Part shown: one piece after another, positions 46,901 to 52,499 of the stretch
Layout of the letters: the number at the start of each line of letters is the position of its first letter
Numbering within the stretch: the stretch's first letter is position 1
Assembly: GCA_950022655.1 (NCBI GenBank)
Contig: OX465584.1
Span: 31,066,988 to 31,130,987, forward strand
From: Alentia gelatinosa
Taxonomy: Eukaryota > Annelida > Polychaeta > Phyllodocida > Polynoidae
Reading direction: 5' to 3'
Length of the DNA stretch: 64,000 nt
Translations under genes and position numbers: made by a program
Notes under the pieces: model-generated
Seen by the model: only the letters and a program-made list of their open reading frames with translations
What the model was told of the DNA's origin: nothing
The model's database searches: none

Positions 46901-48933
46901 CTCTGAGCTGCATTCCACACTCATGAACTGCACCCAAAAATACATTGCTGTCAGAATGATCTTTTCATCGACATTTCATCTGTGCACGATTTTTTTTATA
47001 CATTTGAAACCTATATATATATGTTGCATTTCCATACTGGAGGTTCAATTTTGTGCATTCGATTATTTTGATCCAAATGATTACAATGCTTTTAATTTAT
47101 AAACCGAACTATGATGAGCATATTGTGCCCTATCACTCCTTGGTTTTAAATGGAAGATAATTTCTGAGCTAAACTTGACAGGGTAATAACACGGTAGTCG
47201 CGTTCTGCAAAACAAAAAGGTTTTGATTGATGTTGGTATGAATAACCATAATTGTAACGTGTTTGAACTGGAATCAACCATGGACTGACGTATATCCTAA
47301 ATAAGAATAATTCAATATCTACTATTCAATGCATTTCCAAACAAATATCATGAGTATTAAGGACATTGTTTAATGAATTGTACCTAGACAGTTTAAACAT
47401 ATTTTTTCTGCATCATAATTATATAAACATTAATTAATTAATTTCATCTTATATTATTAATGTAGGCCGGACATCCCTCTGCTATAGAAATTTGCCCCAA
47501 ACCCCTATCAACTACACTGTGCTCTGGCAGTTTTGGTGTTCATTACGTCTCTGCAAATCTTGTCGTTAAGAATGAACTCACATAATAGAATTACTGTAAT
47601 TGAAATTATATAACTTATAATCATATCTGGGAAGTCGAGCTTATAATGTAAAAATCCAGTAAAATCCCCACTTCTGGGACACCACGCTTATGGGGGCACC
47701 ACAATCTGCTTGAAACGAAAATTTTCTCATCTATTAAGAGCTTATTTTAACCCCACTTACTGGGACACCCCGCTTAAGGGGTCAGCCTGCTTAAGGGGTC
47801 GCTTAAGGGGGGCACCCACTTAAGGGGACACCCCGCTTAAGGGGACAGTCATTTTGGTACGGAATGCCATGTTTCTTAAACCAGCTCAGGACGGAAGGTG
47901 TACCTTTCAGCGGGGATTTACTGAACGTCATTGTTACCACTGGGCCGTGGGTTGTCTTTGCCCATCCTATGCAACAAAACGAGAGATACAAAGAAACTTT
48001 GTGATATTTGAAAACCAAGTACACACTAAAGGGTGCACGTCTGCATTTCAGGTCCTACTAGACAGCTTGCTGAGGGAATCCACAGAGAGATCGCGGGCGT
48101 TGGACGCGGAGACGGCCGCCAAGCAACTCATCGACGGTGAGTACGAGGCGCAGGAGGCGGCCGCACACGGGGGCGAGGAGGTCGAGCTCCGCAAGCACGT
48201 CCAGGAGCACATCGAGCACAGCCGCAGCCGAAGCCGCGAGGCCAAGGACAACCACCACCACCATCACCACAGCCACCGTCACAAGGACCACAACACTCAG
48301 ATAGAGTGCCATCTACAGACCAATCTGGGTGCGGAAAAGGTGGCTGACCTCCTCACGGAAGCCTTCCCACTGGCTCACGTCTCCAAGGCCAAGATCATGC
48401 ACGGCAACCCGACGCCGCTCACCCCCAAGACGCCCGCGTCCGTGTGTCTGGCCGGCAGTCCGAGTGGCGGCTACATCTCAGACGCCTCGCTGGGCACGGA
48501 CGCCGTTTCGGTGGCGCGCTCCGCGTACGACATGATCCTGATGGAGGGCTCGGCCACCGGGCTCCGCAACTACTCGGGGTCGGCGGCCGGAAAAGGCGGC
48601 GACGTCGGCCCAGTGCGCGTCTCGCGTGACAAAGTGACGCGGGTCTCGTACTCGGCGCCGGGGTCGGCGGGCAGCCTGAGCGCCCGGCGTTCCCCGCGCG
48701 GAGCCCGCGGCGTGTGGCACGGAGACGCCAGCGCCGACCACGCGGCCGCCGAGACGCGCGCCACCTCCCGGCATGCTTCACTCTCCCCGGAGCGGGCGTC
48801 TCGGTCGGCGATGCGTCGGTCGTCGTCCTATGACCATCTCGACCAGGCAGCACTGCTCGACGCTATCCATGACTCGTCAACAACCAAGAAGAGCAAATCG
48901 AAGCGGTCGCGTCCCTTCTCTGCCAAGAGGTGA
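1..48933 (+). CDS. Giant mucin-like single-pass membrane protein, probable KIAA1549/KIAA1549L (UPF0606, DUF3827) homologue, 5' truncated; gene-level span of 20 exons
   Basis: This entry is the gene-level model. Coding exons: <1-4944, 5752-5877, 8140-8243, 12238-12390, 13032-13154, 15090-15287, 16971-17185, 24067-24564, 30805-30945, 31576-31674, 33354-33464, 33827-39223, 40042-40159, 40659-40910, 41651-42274, 43923-43993, 44308-44371, 46291-46380, 46668-46742, 48052-48933. Every junction uses GT/AG and phases match throughout, giving 4,760 codons plus stop. Order: Thr/Asn-rich repeat ectodomain, SEA-like membrane-proximal domain, one transmembrane helix, and a long disordered basic and Ser-rich tail. 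Family assignment rests on short ordered tail landmarks recalled from vertebrate KIAA1549: FEHVAKMSR, then IRLRA, KINAIVVPDP, VADLLTEAF and ALLDAI. Overall identity is low. No enzymatic domain is visible. Signal peptide and promoter lie upstream of the window. The splice model is strong; the family name is moderately sure. Confidence 0.72.
4945..5751. other. Intron 1 of gene 1
   Basis: AT-rich sequence with a TA microsatellite at 5264-5322. No other feature is seen. Confidence 0.6.
5264..5322. repeat. (TA)n microsatellite
   Basis: Nearly pure TA dinucleotides, with one TT interruption and a final ACATG break. Confidence 0.9.
5752..5877 (+). CDS. Gene 1 exon 2: start of membrane-proximal (SEA-like) domain
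   Basis: Acceptor TTGACAG at 5751 and donor AAAG|GTGGGA at 5877; phase 1 in and out. The sequence reads DPPQELTTGLPDEVQKNLL and then a stretch ending in DKYRK. The phase match with exons 1 and 3 and the non-repetitive helix-like sequence support a coding exon. It probably opens the folded domain beneath the glycosylated stalk. The SEA assignment is only a pattern impression. Confidence 0.7.
6822..7705. mobile_element. Nested long inverted-repeat element in intron 2
   Basis: An outer imperfect inverted repeat pairs 6830-6850 (GGGCCTTGTTTTTTAGTCAC) with 7678-7700 (GTGACTAAAAAACAGGGCC), and similarity continues patchily inward. Inside it lies a tighter inverted repeat: 7060-7140 pairs with 7400-7478, including AACACGAGTAAGGTATACAT against ATGTATTCCTTACTCGTGTT. 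No transposase ORF is present, which suggests a non-autonomous fold-back or MITE element with another nested in it. Exact ends and target-site duplications are not clear. Confidence 0.6.
8140..8243 (+). CDS. Gene 1 exon 3: membrane-proximal domain with RARR basic site
   Basis: Acceptor GTCTCAG at 8139 and donor ACC|GTGAGT at 8243; phase 1 in, 0 out. It encodes LLRAYLVAKDKNYVSH, then RARR followed by Ala, then a segment ending NVDVT. RARR (8190-8201) fits the furin consensus R-x-K/R-R and would lie outside the cell, between repeats and membrane. GC content is clearly higher than in the flanking introns. Confidence 0.72.
8288..8592 (+). repeat. Single-arm copy of the palindromic repeat family
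   Basis: This stretch is nearly identical to one arm of the 51749-52387 palindrome, from TATCGTAAAACTGGATGAG to TTAGGGGTAGGATAA. It contains hairpins of its own, for example TATGCCACTAGTGGCATA and CCGTATGCC...GGCATACGG. It lies in intron 3 of gene 1. Confidence 0.8.
8896..9660. repeat. Direct repeats of about 85 bp in intron 3
   Basis: A segment around 8896-8980 (TTTTTAGCATGTAGTTCAGG ... CAGAAAAACCTCATATTGCA) recurs at 9569-9655 with moderate divergence. A piece of the right end (TTGGGCCCTAAATTTGCC) appears again at 9107-9124. These may be remains of one repeat family or of a single element's long terminal copies. Confidence 0.55.
9806..10093. mobile_element. MITE with TA flanks (AGGCCCGGCGTCCACC termini)
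   Basis: Terminal inverted repeats AGGCCCGGCGTCCACCTACT and GTAGGTGGACGCCGGGCCT are flanked by TA on both sides, as expected for a TA target-site duplication. The interior, about 285 bp, contains repeated ATATCGG/CCGATA blocks and no ORF. The TA target suggests Tc1/mariner-type mobilisation (inference). Confidence 0.75.
10921..10991. repeat. (TA)n microsatellite
   Basis: About 35 uninterrupted TA dinucleotides in intron 3; the ORF across it is an artefact. Confidence 0.95.
11080..11215. repeat. Degenerate relative of the 9806-10093 MITE
   Basis: GTATCGGAGTCGGTGGGTGC and CAGGTCTTA near 11187-11215 match the right end of the upstream MITE with several changes, and interior CGATAC/GTATCG blocks are similar. 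A matching left end is weak. Confidence 0.45.
12238..12390 (+). CDS. Gene 1 exon 4: SEA-like beta/alpha segment
   Basis: Acceptor TTTCCAG at 12237 and donor GCGCAG|GTAACC at 12390; 51 codons, phase 0 to 0. It reads VTSLVANSGDGTADVNFYL, then a polar segment ending in TLAAYMGAQ. The short alternating hydrophobic strand after a Gly-rich turn resembles the second half of SEA domains near the membrane of mucin-type proteins. I see no clear GSVVV autoproteolysis motif, so an SEA fold and cleavage there are unproven. Confidence 0.75.
13032..13154 (+). CDS. Gene 1 exon 5: domain end and Thr-rich linker
   Basis: Acceptor ACATAAG at 13031 and donor ACAG|GTAGGA at 13154; 41 codons, phase 0 to 0. It encodes TRTMSIITNIVGQLATTT, then Thr/Gly-rich residues ending GGGAGAQ. 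The acceptor lacks a good pyrimidine tract, so this exon is less certain than its neighbours, although length and phase fit exactly. Confidence 0.6.
13155..15089. other. Intron 5 of gene 1
   Basis: AT-rich intron. It contains a degenerate tandem duplication of about 65-70 bp at 14622-14752 (ATATCACTAA...TTAAAGGCTRA). No gene or element is recognised. Confidence 0.55.
15090..15287 (+). CDS. Gene 1 exon 6: transmembrane segment and juxtamembrane tail
   Basis: Acceptor ATAACAAG at 15089 and donor TATAAG|GTAAGG at 15287; 66 codons, phase 0 to 0. A Pro/Thr linker precedes an uninterrupted hydrophobic helix of about 24 residues starting WLLILTAVLIVLFLLLVISL, followed by WRNCYTK. The positive residues after the helix indicate that the downstream part is cytoplasmic (type I). 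The juxtamembrane Cys could be palmitoylated. An acidic stretch, EDVEIDIYK, closes the exon. Confidence 0.88.
15288..16970. other. Intron 6 of gene 1
   Basis: Holds a 15-base G run at 16187-16201. An ORF reading on from exon 6 to 15500 is intronic read-through. Nothing else is recognised. Confidence 0.55.
16971..17185 (+). CDS. Gene 1 exon 7: membrane-proximal cytoplasmic basic region
   Basis: Acceptor GACATACAG at 16970 and donor GACAG|GTAAGT at 17185; phase 0 in, 2 out. It encodes QKRDALKGRSLGRAEEGL, then a charged segment with ELDHHRRKRKDY and ends in DDLD. From memory, vertebrate KIAA1549 also has a QxRxKL-like stretch just after the membrane, so this looks like the conserved start of the tail. 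It opens the block of phase-2 introns. Confidence 0.85.
17186..24066. other. Intron 7 of gene 1
   Basis: A 6.9-kb AT-rich intron. Slightly GC-rich islands occur near 18800-19100 and 20400-20740, but no ORF there has convincing protein character or splice context. I see no further gene. Confidence 0.5.
24067..24564 (+). CDS. Gene 1 exon 8: acidic cassette exon with internal MGGGC start candidate
   Basis: A strong acceptor (CCACCCTTCCCTCACCAG, ending 24066) and the donor AACAG|GTTAGT at 24564 give 498 bp, phase 2 to 2. Joined to exon 7 it reads LDSTMGGGCIKAGALRAD. An acidic run near 24290-24340 (ETDLPDVEDPEVNDDDEEEQ) is followed by polar, disordered sequence. The ATG at 24071 sits in a near-ideal context (CACCATGG), so it could also start a shorter isoform. 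An AG at 24048 is an alternative in-frame acceptor. Confidence 0.78.
25795..25819 (+). CDS. Possible alternative first coding exon of gene 1 (MEDGSQHA)
   Basis: ATG in good context (CCAACATGG) is followed after 25 nt by the donor GCAG|GTAGGC, leaving phase 1. Phase 1 does not fit the acceptor used by exon 8, but it fits the alternative AG at 30788 and would enter the same reading frame (ASLPPSLCFTDDE). An octamer ATGCAAAT lies at 25739-25746. This is speculative: short ATG-donor pairs arise by chance and no promoter is proven. Confidence 0.2.
27999..28704. mobile_element. Non-autonomous pogo/Tigger-like DNA element
   Basis: The right end reads CGCGGGGTTTTACTGTA and the left AGTAGAACCCCGC, imperfect inverted ends of the CAGTAAAACCCCGC type known from pogo/Tigger-like transposons. 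Just inside both ends the motif CCCCGCGTAAGCGGACA repeats several times (28026-28180 and 28625-28695). About 0.7 kb with no transposase ORF. Confidence 0.7.
29340..29415 (+). repeat. tRNA-derived SINE head (fragment)
   Basis: CCTTAGATCAGTGGTAAGGG resembles a tRNA D-arm / A box, and GGGTTCCTGATACC, about 40 bp later, resembles a T-arm / B box. The fold is degenerate and no true tRNA is proposed. An inverted match of about 18 bp (CGCCAACACAAAATGGC against CCATTTTGTGTTGGTGA) follows at 29449-29581. Confidence 0.4.
30650..30715 (-). repeat. tRNA-like / SINE head (fragment)
   Basis: On the minus strand, CTAGATAGAGCATATGGTGC resembles an A box and GATGGTTCGCATTCAAACC a B box at tRNA-like spacing. 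The acceptor stem does not pair well, so a tRNA-derived SINE or pseudo-tRNA is more likely than a functional tRNA. Confidence 0.38.
30805..30945 (+). CDS. Gene 1 exon 9: small phase 2-2 cassette exon
   Basis: Acceptor CCTCCCAG at 30804 and donor GGGAG|GTATGA at 30945; 141 bp, phase 2 to 2. With exon 8 it reads SLCFTDDETESRQGVMSRG and goes on through REFRVSVYGDADSLHTGAL to APSRGGR. GC is well above the flanks. AG at 30788 is an alternative acceptor that only works with a phase-1 donor. Confidence 0.72.
31576..31674 (+). CDS. Gene 1 exon 10: small phase 2-2 cassette exon
   Basis: Acceptor TCCTCCAG at 31575 and donor TTTAGA|GTAGGT at 31674; 99 bp, phase 2 to 2. It reads YSTATVVNEGLLTQVVVH, then REEGGRHMQNKPNL. 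Sequence is non-repetitive and of no recognised domain. Support comes from the open frame, both splice sites and exact phase continuity. Confidence 0.68.
31675..33353. other. Intron 10 of gene 1
   Basis: AT-rich sequence with a short TA run at 32145-32164. Nothing else is recognised. Confidence 0.55.
33354..33464 (+). CDS. Gene 1 exon 11: small phase 2-2 cassette exon
   Basis: Acceptor TTTGTCTGCAG at 33353 (good pyrimidine tract) and donor GAATG|GTACTA at 33464; 111 bp, phase 2 to 2. It encodes SVYVDSVSLQVLPDQDDCF, then a Ser/Thr/Pro segment ending TLDESE. The donor (GTACTA) is weak, so alternative use is plausible. Confidence 0.65.
33827..39223 (+). CDS. Gene 1 exon 12: 5.4-kb intrinsically disordered cytoplasmic exon with TQT array and 14-residue repeats
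   Basis: Acceptor GCATTTCAG at 33826 and donor AGCAA|GTAGGA at 39223 bound 5,397 bp (1,799 codons, phase 2 to 2). The in-frame ATG at 33816 lies in the intron. Contents in order: Gln/His/Arg-rich start; Glu-rich segment; cluster of TQT motifs (35095-35390); a duplicated LPxEPxHPxxF element (35594-35641 and 35862-35916) flanking basic and Ser-rich sequence; long Ser/Asn/Pro-rich region; about fifteen 14-residue repeats KVHQLPAATDLSTP (37656-38300); basic C-terminal part. No folded domain or catalytic motif is seen. It looks like a scaffold region. If the donor is not used, translation stops two codons later at TAG 39225, which would give a natural short isoform. Confidence 0.85.
35095..35390 (+). 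other. TQT-motif cluster within exon 12 (candidate LC8 docking region)
   Basis: The translation contains STQTESEVATQTD, then SEVSTQTD, then VVQTQTS, and further on SLQT and CQTSP. Three motifs have an exact eight-residue period. TQT-anchored peptides are the classic ligands of dynein light chain LC8 (DYNLL), often in arrays in disordered scaffolds. Confidence 0.55.
37656..38300 (+). repeat. 42-bp coding minisatellite (14-residue KVHQLPAATDLSTP repeats) in exon 12
   Basis: About fifteen units with variants HQPPVPTDLSIP, YQLPAATDLSTS and HQLPATTGSSTS. Because 42 is divisible by 3, other frames are also open here; those ORFs are shadows. Confidence 0.9.
39224..40041. other. Intron 12 of gene 1
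   Basis: No recognisable feature. It could act as 3' UTR for an isoform that ends at the TAG at 39225. Confidence 0.45.
40042..40159 (+). CDS. Gene 1 exon 13: core cytoplasmic tail
   Basis: Acceptor TTCATTTTAG at 40041 and donor GGAT|GTAAGT at 40159; phase 2 in, 0 out. It encodes DPLKVASRPLHLQPPDRV, then RSKRSRDK and an acidic end EEDSGSDMD. Joining exon 7 directly to this exon would also keep the frame, which suggests that this is where the family's core tail resumes. Confidence 0.78.
40659..40910 (+). CDS. Gene 1 exon 14: conserved KIAA1549-like tail motif
   Basis: Acceptor AATTGATAG at 40658 and donor GCGCA|GTAAGT at 40910; 84 codons, phase 0 to 0. The motif SAGMFEHVAKMSR (about 40674-40712) resembles the SIFDHVDRISR stretch of vertebrate KIAA1549 as I remember it. 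A proline-rich spacer follows, then RYNDVIQIRDGLPPIRLRA, comparable to the IRLRA stretch of that family. This is the best single segment for the family call. Confidence 0.8.
40911..41650. other. Intron 14 of gene 1
   Basis: Holds a run of 17 C at 41581-41597 close to the acceptor; otherwise nothing. Confidence 0.6.
41651..42274 (+). CDS. Gene 1 exon 15: charged, Ser/Arg/Lys-rich tail segment
   Basis: Acceptor CTCACTGCAG at 41650 and donor GATCTG|GTAAGT at 42274; 208 codons, phase 0 to 0. It starts DVLGAQHASYQKRDSPGSRR and continues with RS/KS-rich, highly charged sequence (KSKRKSRSRTRRQ; RHRSRDRDNYDHLEHERL). It is predicted to be disordered and could hold phosphorylation or nuclear-localisation-like clusters. 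No domain is recognised. Confidence 0.8.
42275..43922. other. Intron 15 of gene 1
   Basis: AT-rich. The 18-mer CAGCCATTCGAGTGGTAG at 43276-43293 recurs inverted at 45003-45020 in intron 17. No gene is seen. Confidence 0.5.
43923..43993 (+). CDS. Gene 1 exon 16: KINAIVVPDP motif
   Basis: Acceptor TGTCCTCCAG at 43922 and donor GCTAA|GTAAGT at 43993; phase 0 in, 2 out. It encodes GVTIKKINAIVVPDPTPPPS and a short Pro/Ala end. The KINAIVVPDP run resembles the IDKILDP stretch of vertebrate KIAA1549 as recalled and falls in the right order after IRLRA. Confidence 0.75.
44308..44371 (+). CDS. Gene 1 exon 17: small basic exon
   Basis: Acceptor CCCTACAG at 44307 and donor GTCATC|GTGAGT at 44371; phase 2 in, 0 out. 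With the previous exon it reads KRMAEVRTQRWKKTTEVTTD. Both splice sites are good and the phases match. No domain is recognised. Confidence 0.75.
44372..46290. other. Intron 17 of gene 1
   Basis: Contains the inverted 18-mer at 45003-45020 and a possible microexon-like stretch at 44720-44752 (PEATVDLSDIE) without a phase-compatible donor. Otherwise nothing is recognised. Confidence 0.45.
46291..46380 (+). CDS. Gene 1 exon 18: small basic exon
   Basis: Acceptor TTAACTTGTAG at 46290 and donor GAGAAG|GTATGA at 46380; 30 codons, phase 0 to 0. It encodes EERKRGRNMRAAPRHAHASD and then DVRSAVTKEK. GC is raised against the flanks. It is assigned by splice sites, phase and composition only. Confidence 0.7.
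46668..46742 (+). CDS. Gene 1 exon 19: small Pro/Arg-rich exon
   Basis: Acceptor TCCCCTTTAG at 46667 and donor CCCAAG|GTGACC at 46742; 25 codons, phase 0 to 0. It encodes LPHQSPRGSRTPPARLVSPD followed by DADPK. The SPRG, RTPP and VSPD runs are possible proline-directed phosphorylation sites. The GTGACC donor is weak. Confidence 0.66.
47656..47923. mobile_element. Short pogo/Tigger-like MITE in the last intron of gene 1
   Basis: Terminal inverted repeats CAGTAAAATCCCCAC and GCGGGGATTTACTG frame 268 bp carrying repeated CCCCGCTTAAGGGGACA blocks. Same style as 27999-28704 but clearly diverged. It sits about 130 bp before the terminal exon. No TA duplication remains visible at the ends. Confidence 0.7.
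48052..48933 (+). CDS. Gene 1 exon 20: GC-rich terminal exon with poly-His and VADLLTEAF motif
   Basis: The acceptor GCATTTCAG at 48051 opens 293 codons and a TGA at 48931-48933. It starts VLLDSLLRESTERSRALDAE, followed by an amphipathic Glu/Ala-rich helix. A His tract (48251-48290, HHHHHHSHRHKDH) comes next, then AEKVADLLTEAFPLAHVSK, which resembles the LLDDAFALV stretch of KIAA1549, and then Ser/Arg-rich sequence. The end, YDHLDQAALLDAIHDSS, resembles that family's C-terminal SLIKAI helix, and a basic KKSKSKRSR follows. GC content is far above the rest of the gene. GAG|GTGAGC just before the stop is an alternative donor, so another C-terminus cannot be excluded. Confidence 0.85.
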   Translation, partial: VLLDSLLRESTERSRALDAETAAKQLIDGEYEAQEAAAHGGEEVELRKHVQEHIEHSRSRSREAKDNHHHHHHSHRHKDHNTQIECHLQTNLGAEKVADLLTEAFPLAHVSKAKIMHGNPTPLTPKTPASVCLAGSPSGGYISDASLGTDAVSVARSAYDMILMEGSATGLRNYSGSAAGKGGDVGPVRVSRDKVTRVSYSAPGSAGSLSARRSPRGARGVWHGDASADHAAAETRATSRHASLSPERASRSAMRRSSSYDHLDQAALLDAIHDSSTTKKSKSKRSRPFSAKR

Positions 48934-50830
48934 GCAACTCATGGCAGACTCAGGCCGTCAGGTTCACCTTCAAGGAATCGGCGACAGTGTATCTACTTCT
49001 AACCAGGTGATGTCAGCAGGGACCGCAGAGGAGACGCATACTCTGTAAATGATGAAGTTGTCATTCCGCTAAATCAATGGACTTAATCCGGTCTCTGTTG
49101 AACGTCTTTCTTTTAACGGTGGAATTCTTTCTTTTCGATTCTGAAAAAGGTAGATATGTATAATTTCCTTGAAGACCCGTGTATATTGTATTGCTTCTAT
49201 CATATCTCATTCTGAATGATTGTGTATATACATGTAGTTATATATTATCTGTATAGTATTATATCAGTAATATATCATTTGACAATGGCCAAGGGCCATT
49301 CTATTAAAACAGTACTAAATTAGTCATAACATATTTCATTTGACTCATATCATTTTATCATAAGTAAGTCTGATGTGATGAAACTCCTTATAATAAGCCA
49401 GAGGAACTCTATAACATGACGTGTTATTATTACGAATTAAGAATCCAGTTTAAATCCTTCTACAGCCAATTACAAGTAAAATCGTTGGTATAGGCAAACT
49501 TTTTACAGAATTGTTGATTAAGCCTTTCATTGACTTGCAACAATATTACGGTGGACCACAATTATTTCCCCATTGTATACTGTATATATACTCAGTCAGC
49601 ATCATACCATTCACCATTATCATACGTGTATGAAACAATATTAGTTAAATACTTTTGTGTACAGTAGTCAAATTTATATAAATTGTGCTTCGGTGCCTTT
49701 GTAAATTGAATGATATGTGATAGCCATACTATTAAGCGAATATGTTATATCTATCCTATATTATCTGTATATTTCATGAATAGAAGTTGAACATTCCCTG
49801 TATTAAGGCGGGTGCTTGGACAAGTTGTACAACTTACTTGTTGTTATGAAAATCCAGTCCTTTCCTATCCACAAGGTCCTCAGAGATATCCCTTGAAGCT
49901 CTAGGAATTTACTTACCTCCGTCCTACACTTTTGTAGTTGGGCAGGAAATATGCTTTAAGCTACTACCCATCACCTTCTCATCAACCCATTTCGGGAGGT
50001 CTAGGACCAATTGTACCGTATCATAGACTTGTAGAGAGATAAACTTATGAATGTTCACGATCCAAGTTCAGTTAGCTGGACGATTGTCTTCAGTTATTCT
50101 TTGATCAGAAACTAGTCTGCCGGAATATGCCATACATTTTTTATGCGACCATACATTCAGGCCAGTTGCGCAACAATACCATATCAACTGGACTTGAGTG
50201 TAATTGTCTAATTCCAGTCGGGTATCTGCGGTTGTTTCCACCACGTTATCTAACAACACAAACATCACACGATGTTCATTGATCTATAGCGTCCAATAAA
50301 AACAGTGCAAAAACATAGCTTTTTCTAGTGAAGATTTACTACAGTAGTTATGATGTACTGAATTAAACAGAGGCATGATTTGTTTATAGTGGATGTTTCG
50401 CTGATAATGTGTATGTCCGGGATACCAAAGCCTTATTTCTGTTTCTGTTTATGATTAATCTACAAATAATAAAAATATTCACTCGCCGCACAGTAGGCAA
50501 TTAGGCCAAAGACACAAGAAATGTGATGTACATGCAGGATCCTACAGGCTATATAGCAGTATGTGCCTTAACCTATAACCCAGCTGTAATCGTCGATACA
50601 AACTGAACGCTACGAGTGACTGATTCTGTTAATGCGAATATGGACCCACGTGATTATAAATGATATGATAGGTCAAGTATTTTATATTAACATTTGTGAT
50701 ATCTTGTAGGCTAGTCATATATACATGCTTTGTCATAACGTTCACCAGTTCCAGCTGGCAGTGGTAATCCAGTTATTCATTATGTATTGATACTGTGCCA
50801 AATTAAAGATGAACAGAATTTTCAATGTCA
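48934..50830 (+). terminator. Gene 1 3' UTR and probable polyadenylation region
   Basis: AT-rich sequence after the stop holds no credible ORF. Candidate poly(A) signals are ATTAAA 49303-49308, AATAAA 50295-50300, AATAAA 50468-50473 and ATTAAA 50802-50807. The last has a T/G-rich downstream stretch (TGTGCTTTGTCTTTTGTC) at a suitable distance and is my preferred end. The cleavage site is not directly visible. Confidence 0.35.
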
Positions 50831-52499
50831 GTGTGCTTTGTCTTTTGTCTGACTCATTGGGAGAATATACCGGTAGCCTACCTGTGAATAAGTATGTCTT
50901 CTATTTCGATACCGTAACACATTACTTTCATGCGTAATGAATGAAACAGAAATAGTAGTAATATCCGAGTGACAGCATTACCTCTTCCTCAAGGCTTAAT
51001 ATTTAGGGAACTGGAAATGGGATTCATTTGACAACCCCCCCCCCCCCCCCAAGAAAAAAACACACCCCAAAAACTAGTTATCAGACACCAGCAAGACGAA
51101 TATTGTAGCAAGTCATACTGGAGGATCTCAGATTTTCTTCTGCATTAGTGCAGTGCCCTCCAGGTAGTACTTTGCACCAAGAACCTATATCAGAGGGGCA
51201 TGAAGGAGGTATGCTTTGTAAACCTCAAGGGTCCCCTGGCAATCCACCACATTGTTCAGCGCTCATGTTACGGTACCTCTCAAAGTGAAAATCTAGAGAC
51301 AGAAACCCAAGTAATGAAATTTGAATGCAGCAGTCACCACTTTTGCCACACATTTCTATTAAACAAATCATTTCATTTTCACCCCTCTCCCTGCAATTCC
51401 CTAACACAGCATATCACACGTAGTTTTTGCTTTATCACCGCTCCTACCCCAGGCACTTTCTACACAGAAAGAGCGTACCGGTAGTAGGTGATTCCAGTAA
51501 TTTACTATGGTCACTTGTAAAATTTTGTTGTCCTAAAGTAAGAAAAACTTAAAGTTTTCTACTGATTGGTGATAGCAAATACTAAAAATATTTTAGTATT
51601 TATAAATTGTCAAGCTAGCCACTACAACAATTAAGATTAGGGCTATAATGAGAGCTCCAAACAAACAGCATGGTCTAATTAATGTAGTTACCGGTATGTA
51701 TATATATGAGCATTTCTACCAGACATAGTTGCAGGTCAAACTGAAGATTATCGTAAAACTGGATGAGGTGGTTTAATCTTGTCCACTGTATTCCACGACT
51801 GGAGTTTGGCAAAGTGACTTCATGAGGCGAAGTTGAGTGAAGTCCGGAGCCAAAACTTCAGGAGTGGAATGCGGTGGCCAAGATTTAAACGAATCAGGTT
51901 TTGATTTTATCCTACCCTATCTCCTCGATTTTGGAATATTATGTGATAACAATGCTGTATGCTACTAGTGGCATATAAACCTCCGTATGCCAGTCAGCGT
52001 GGCATATGGAAACCCAATGTTAAGCCTATGGGATTTTATATTAGGGGTAGGATAAAGTGTAGGCCTAACATATGTATAGCATGTTATCCTACCCCTAATA
52101 TAAAATTCCATAGGCTTAACATTGAGTTTCCATATGCCACGCTGACTGGCATACGGAGTTTTATATGCCACTAGTGGCATACAGAATTGTTATCACGTAA
52201 TATTCCAAAATCGAGGAGATGGGGTAGGATAAAATCAAAACCTGATTCGTTTTAATCTTGGCCAGCGAATGCCACTCCTGGAGTTTTGGTTCCGGACTTC
52301 ACTCGGCTTCGCCTCATGAAGTCACTATGCCAAACTCCAGTCGTGGCATACAGTGGCCAAGATTAAAACTCATCCAGTTTTACGATAGTATTAAGTTGTA
52401 CAAAATGTCATGGGAATTGCATATGAGAGTATCTGTCTAAAGTGTGTAGCCTAAGTAAGCAAGCAATATCAAAGGGCATTTATGATCCTTTAGCATTGT
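50831..52499. other. Intergenic region between gene 1 and ACAA2
   Basis: Contains a run of 16 C at 51035-51050 and the 639-bp palindrome. No supported gene. Confidence 0.6.
51749..52387. mobile_element. 639-bp near-perfect palindrome (fold-back element)
   Basis: The left arm (51749-52055) and right arm (52084-52387) are inverted copies with few differences around a 28-bp spacer. The ends read TATCGTAAAACTGGATGA and its complement. Each arm contains smaller hairpins, including TATGCCACTAGTGGCATA-type and GGAGTTT...AAACTTC-type stems. Mirrored ORFs on both strands are a by-product. No transposase. Confidence 0.85.

Noticed and set aside
48058..48853. Several long ORFs on both strands over the terminal exon
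   Set aside because: High GC removes stop codons in all frames; only the + frame entering from exon 19 fits the family motifs.
51959..52180. Near-identical 71-codon ORFs on both strands
   Set aside because: Direct product of palindrome symmetry; no promoter or homology.
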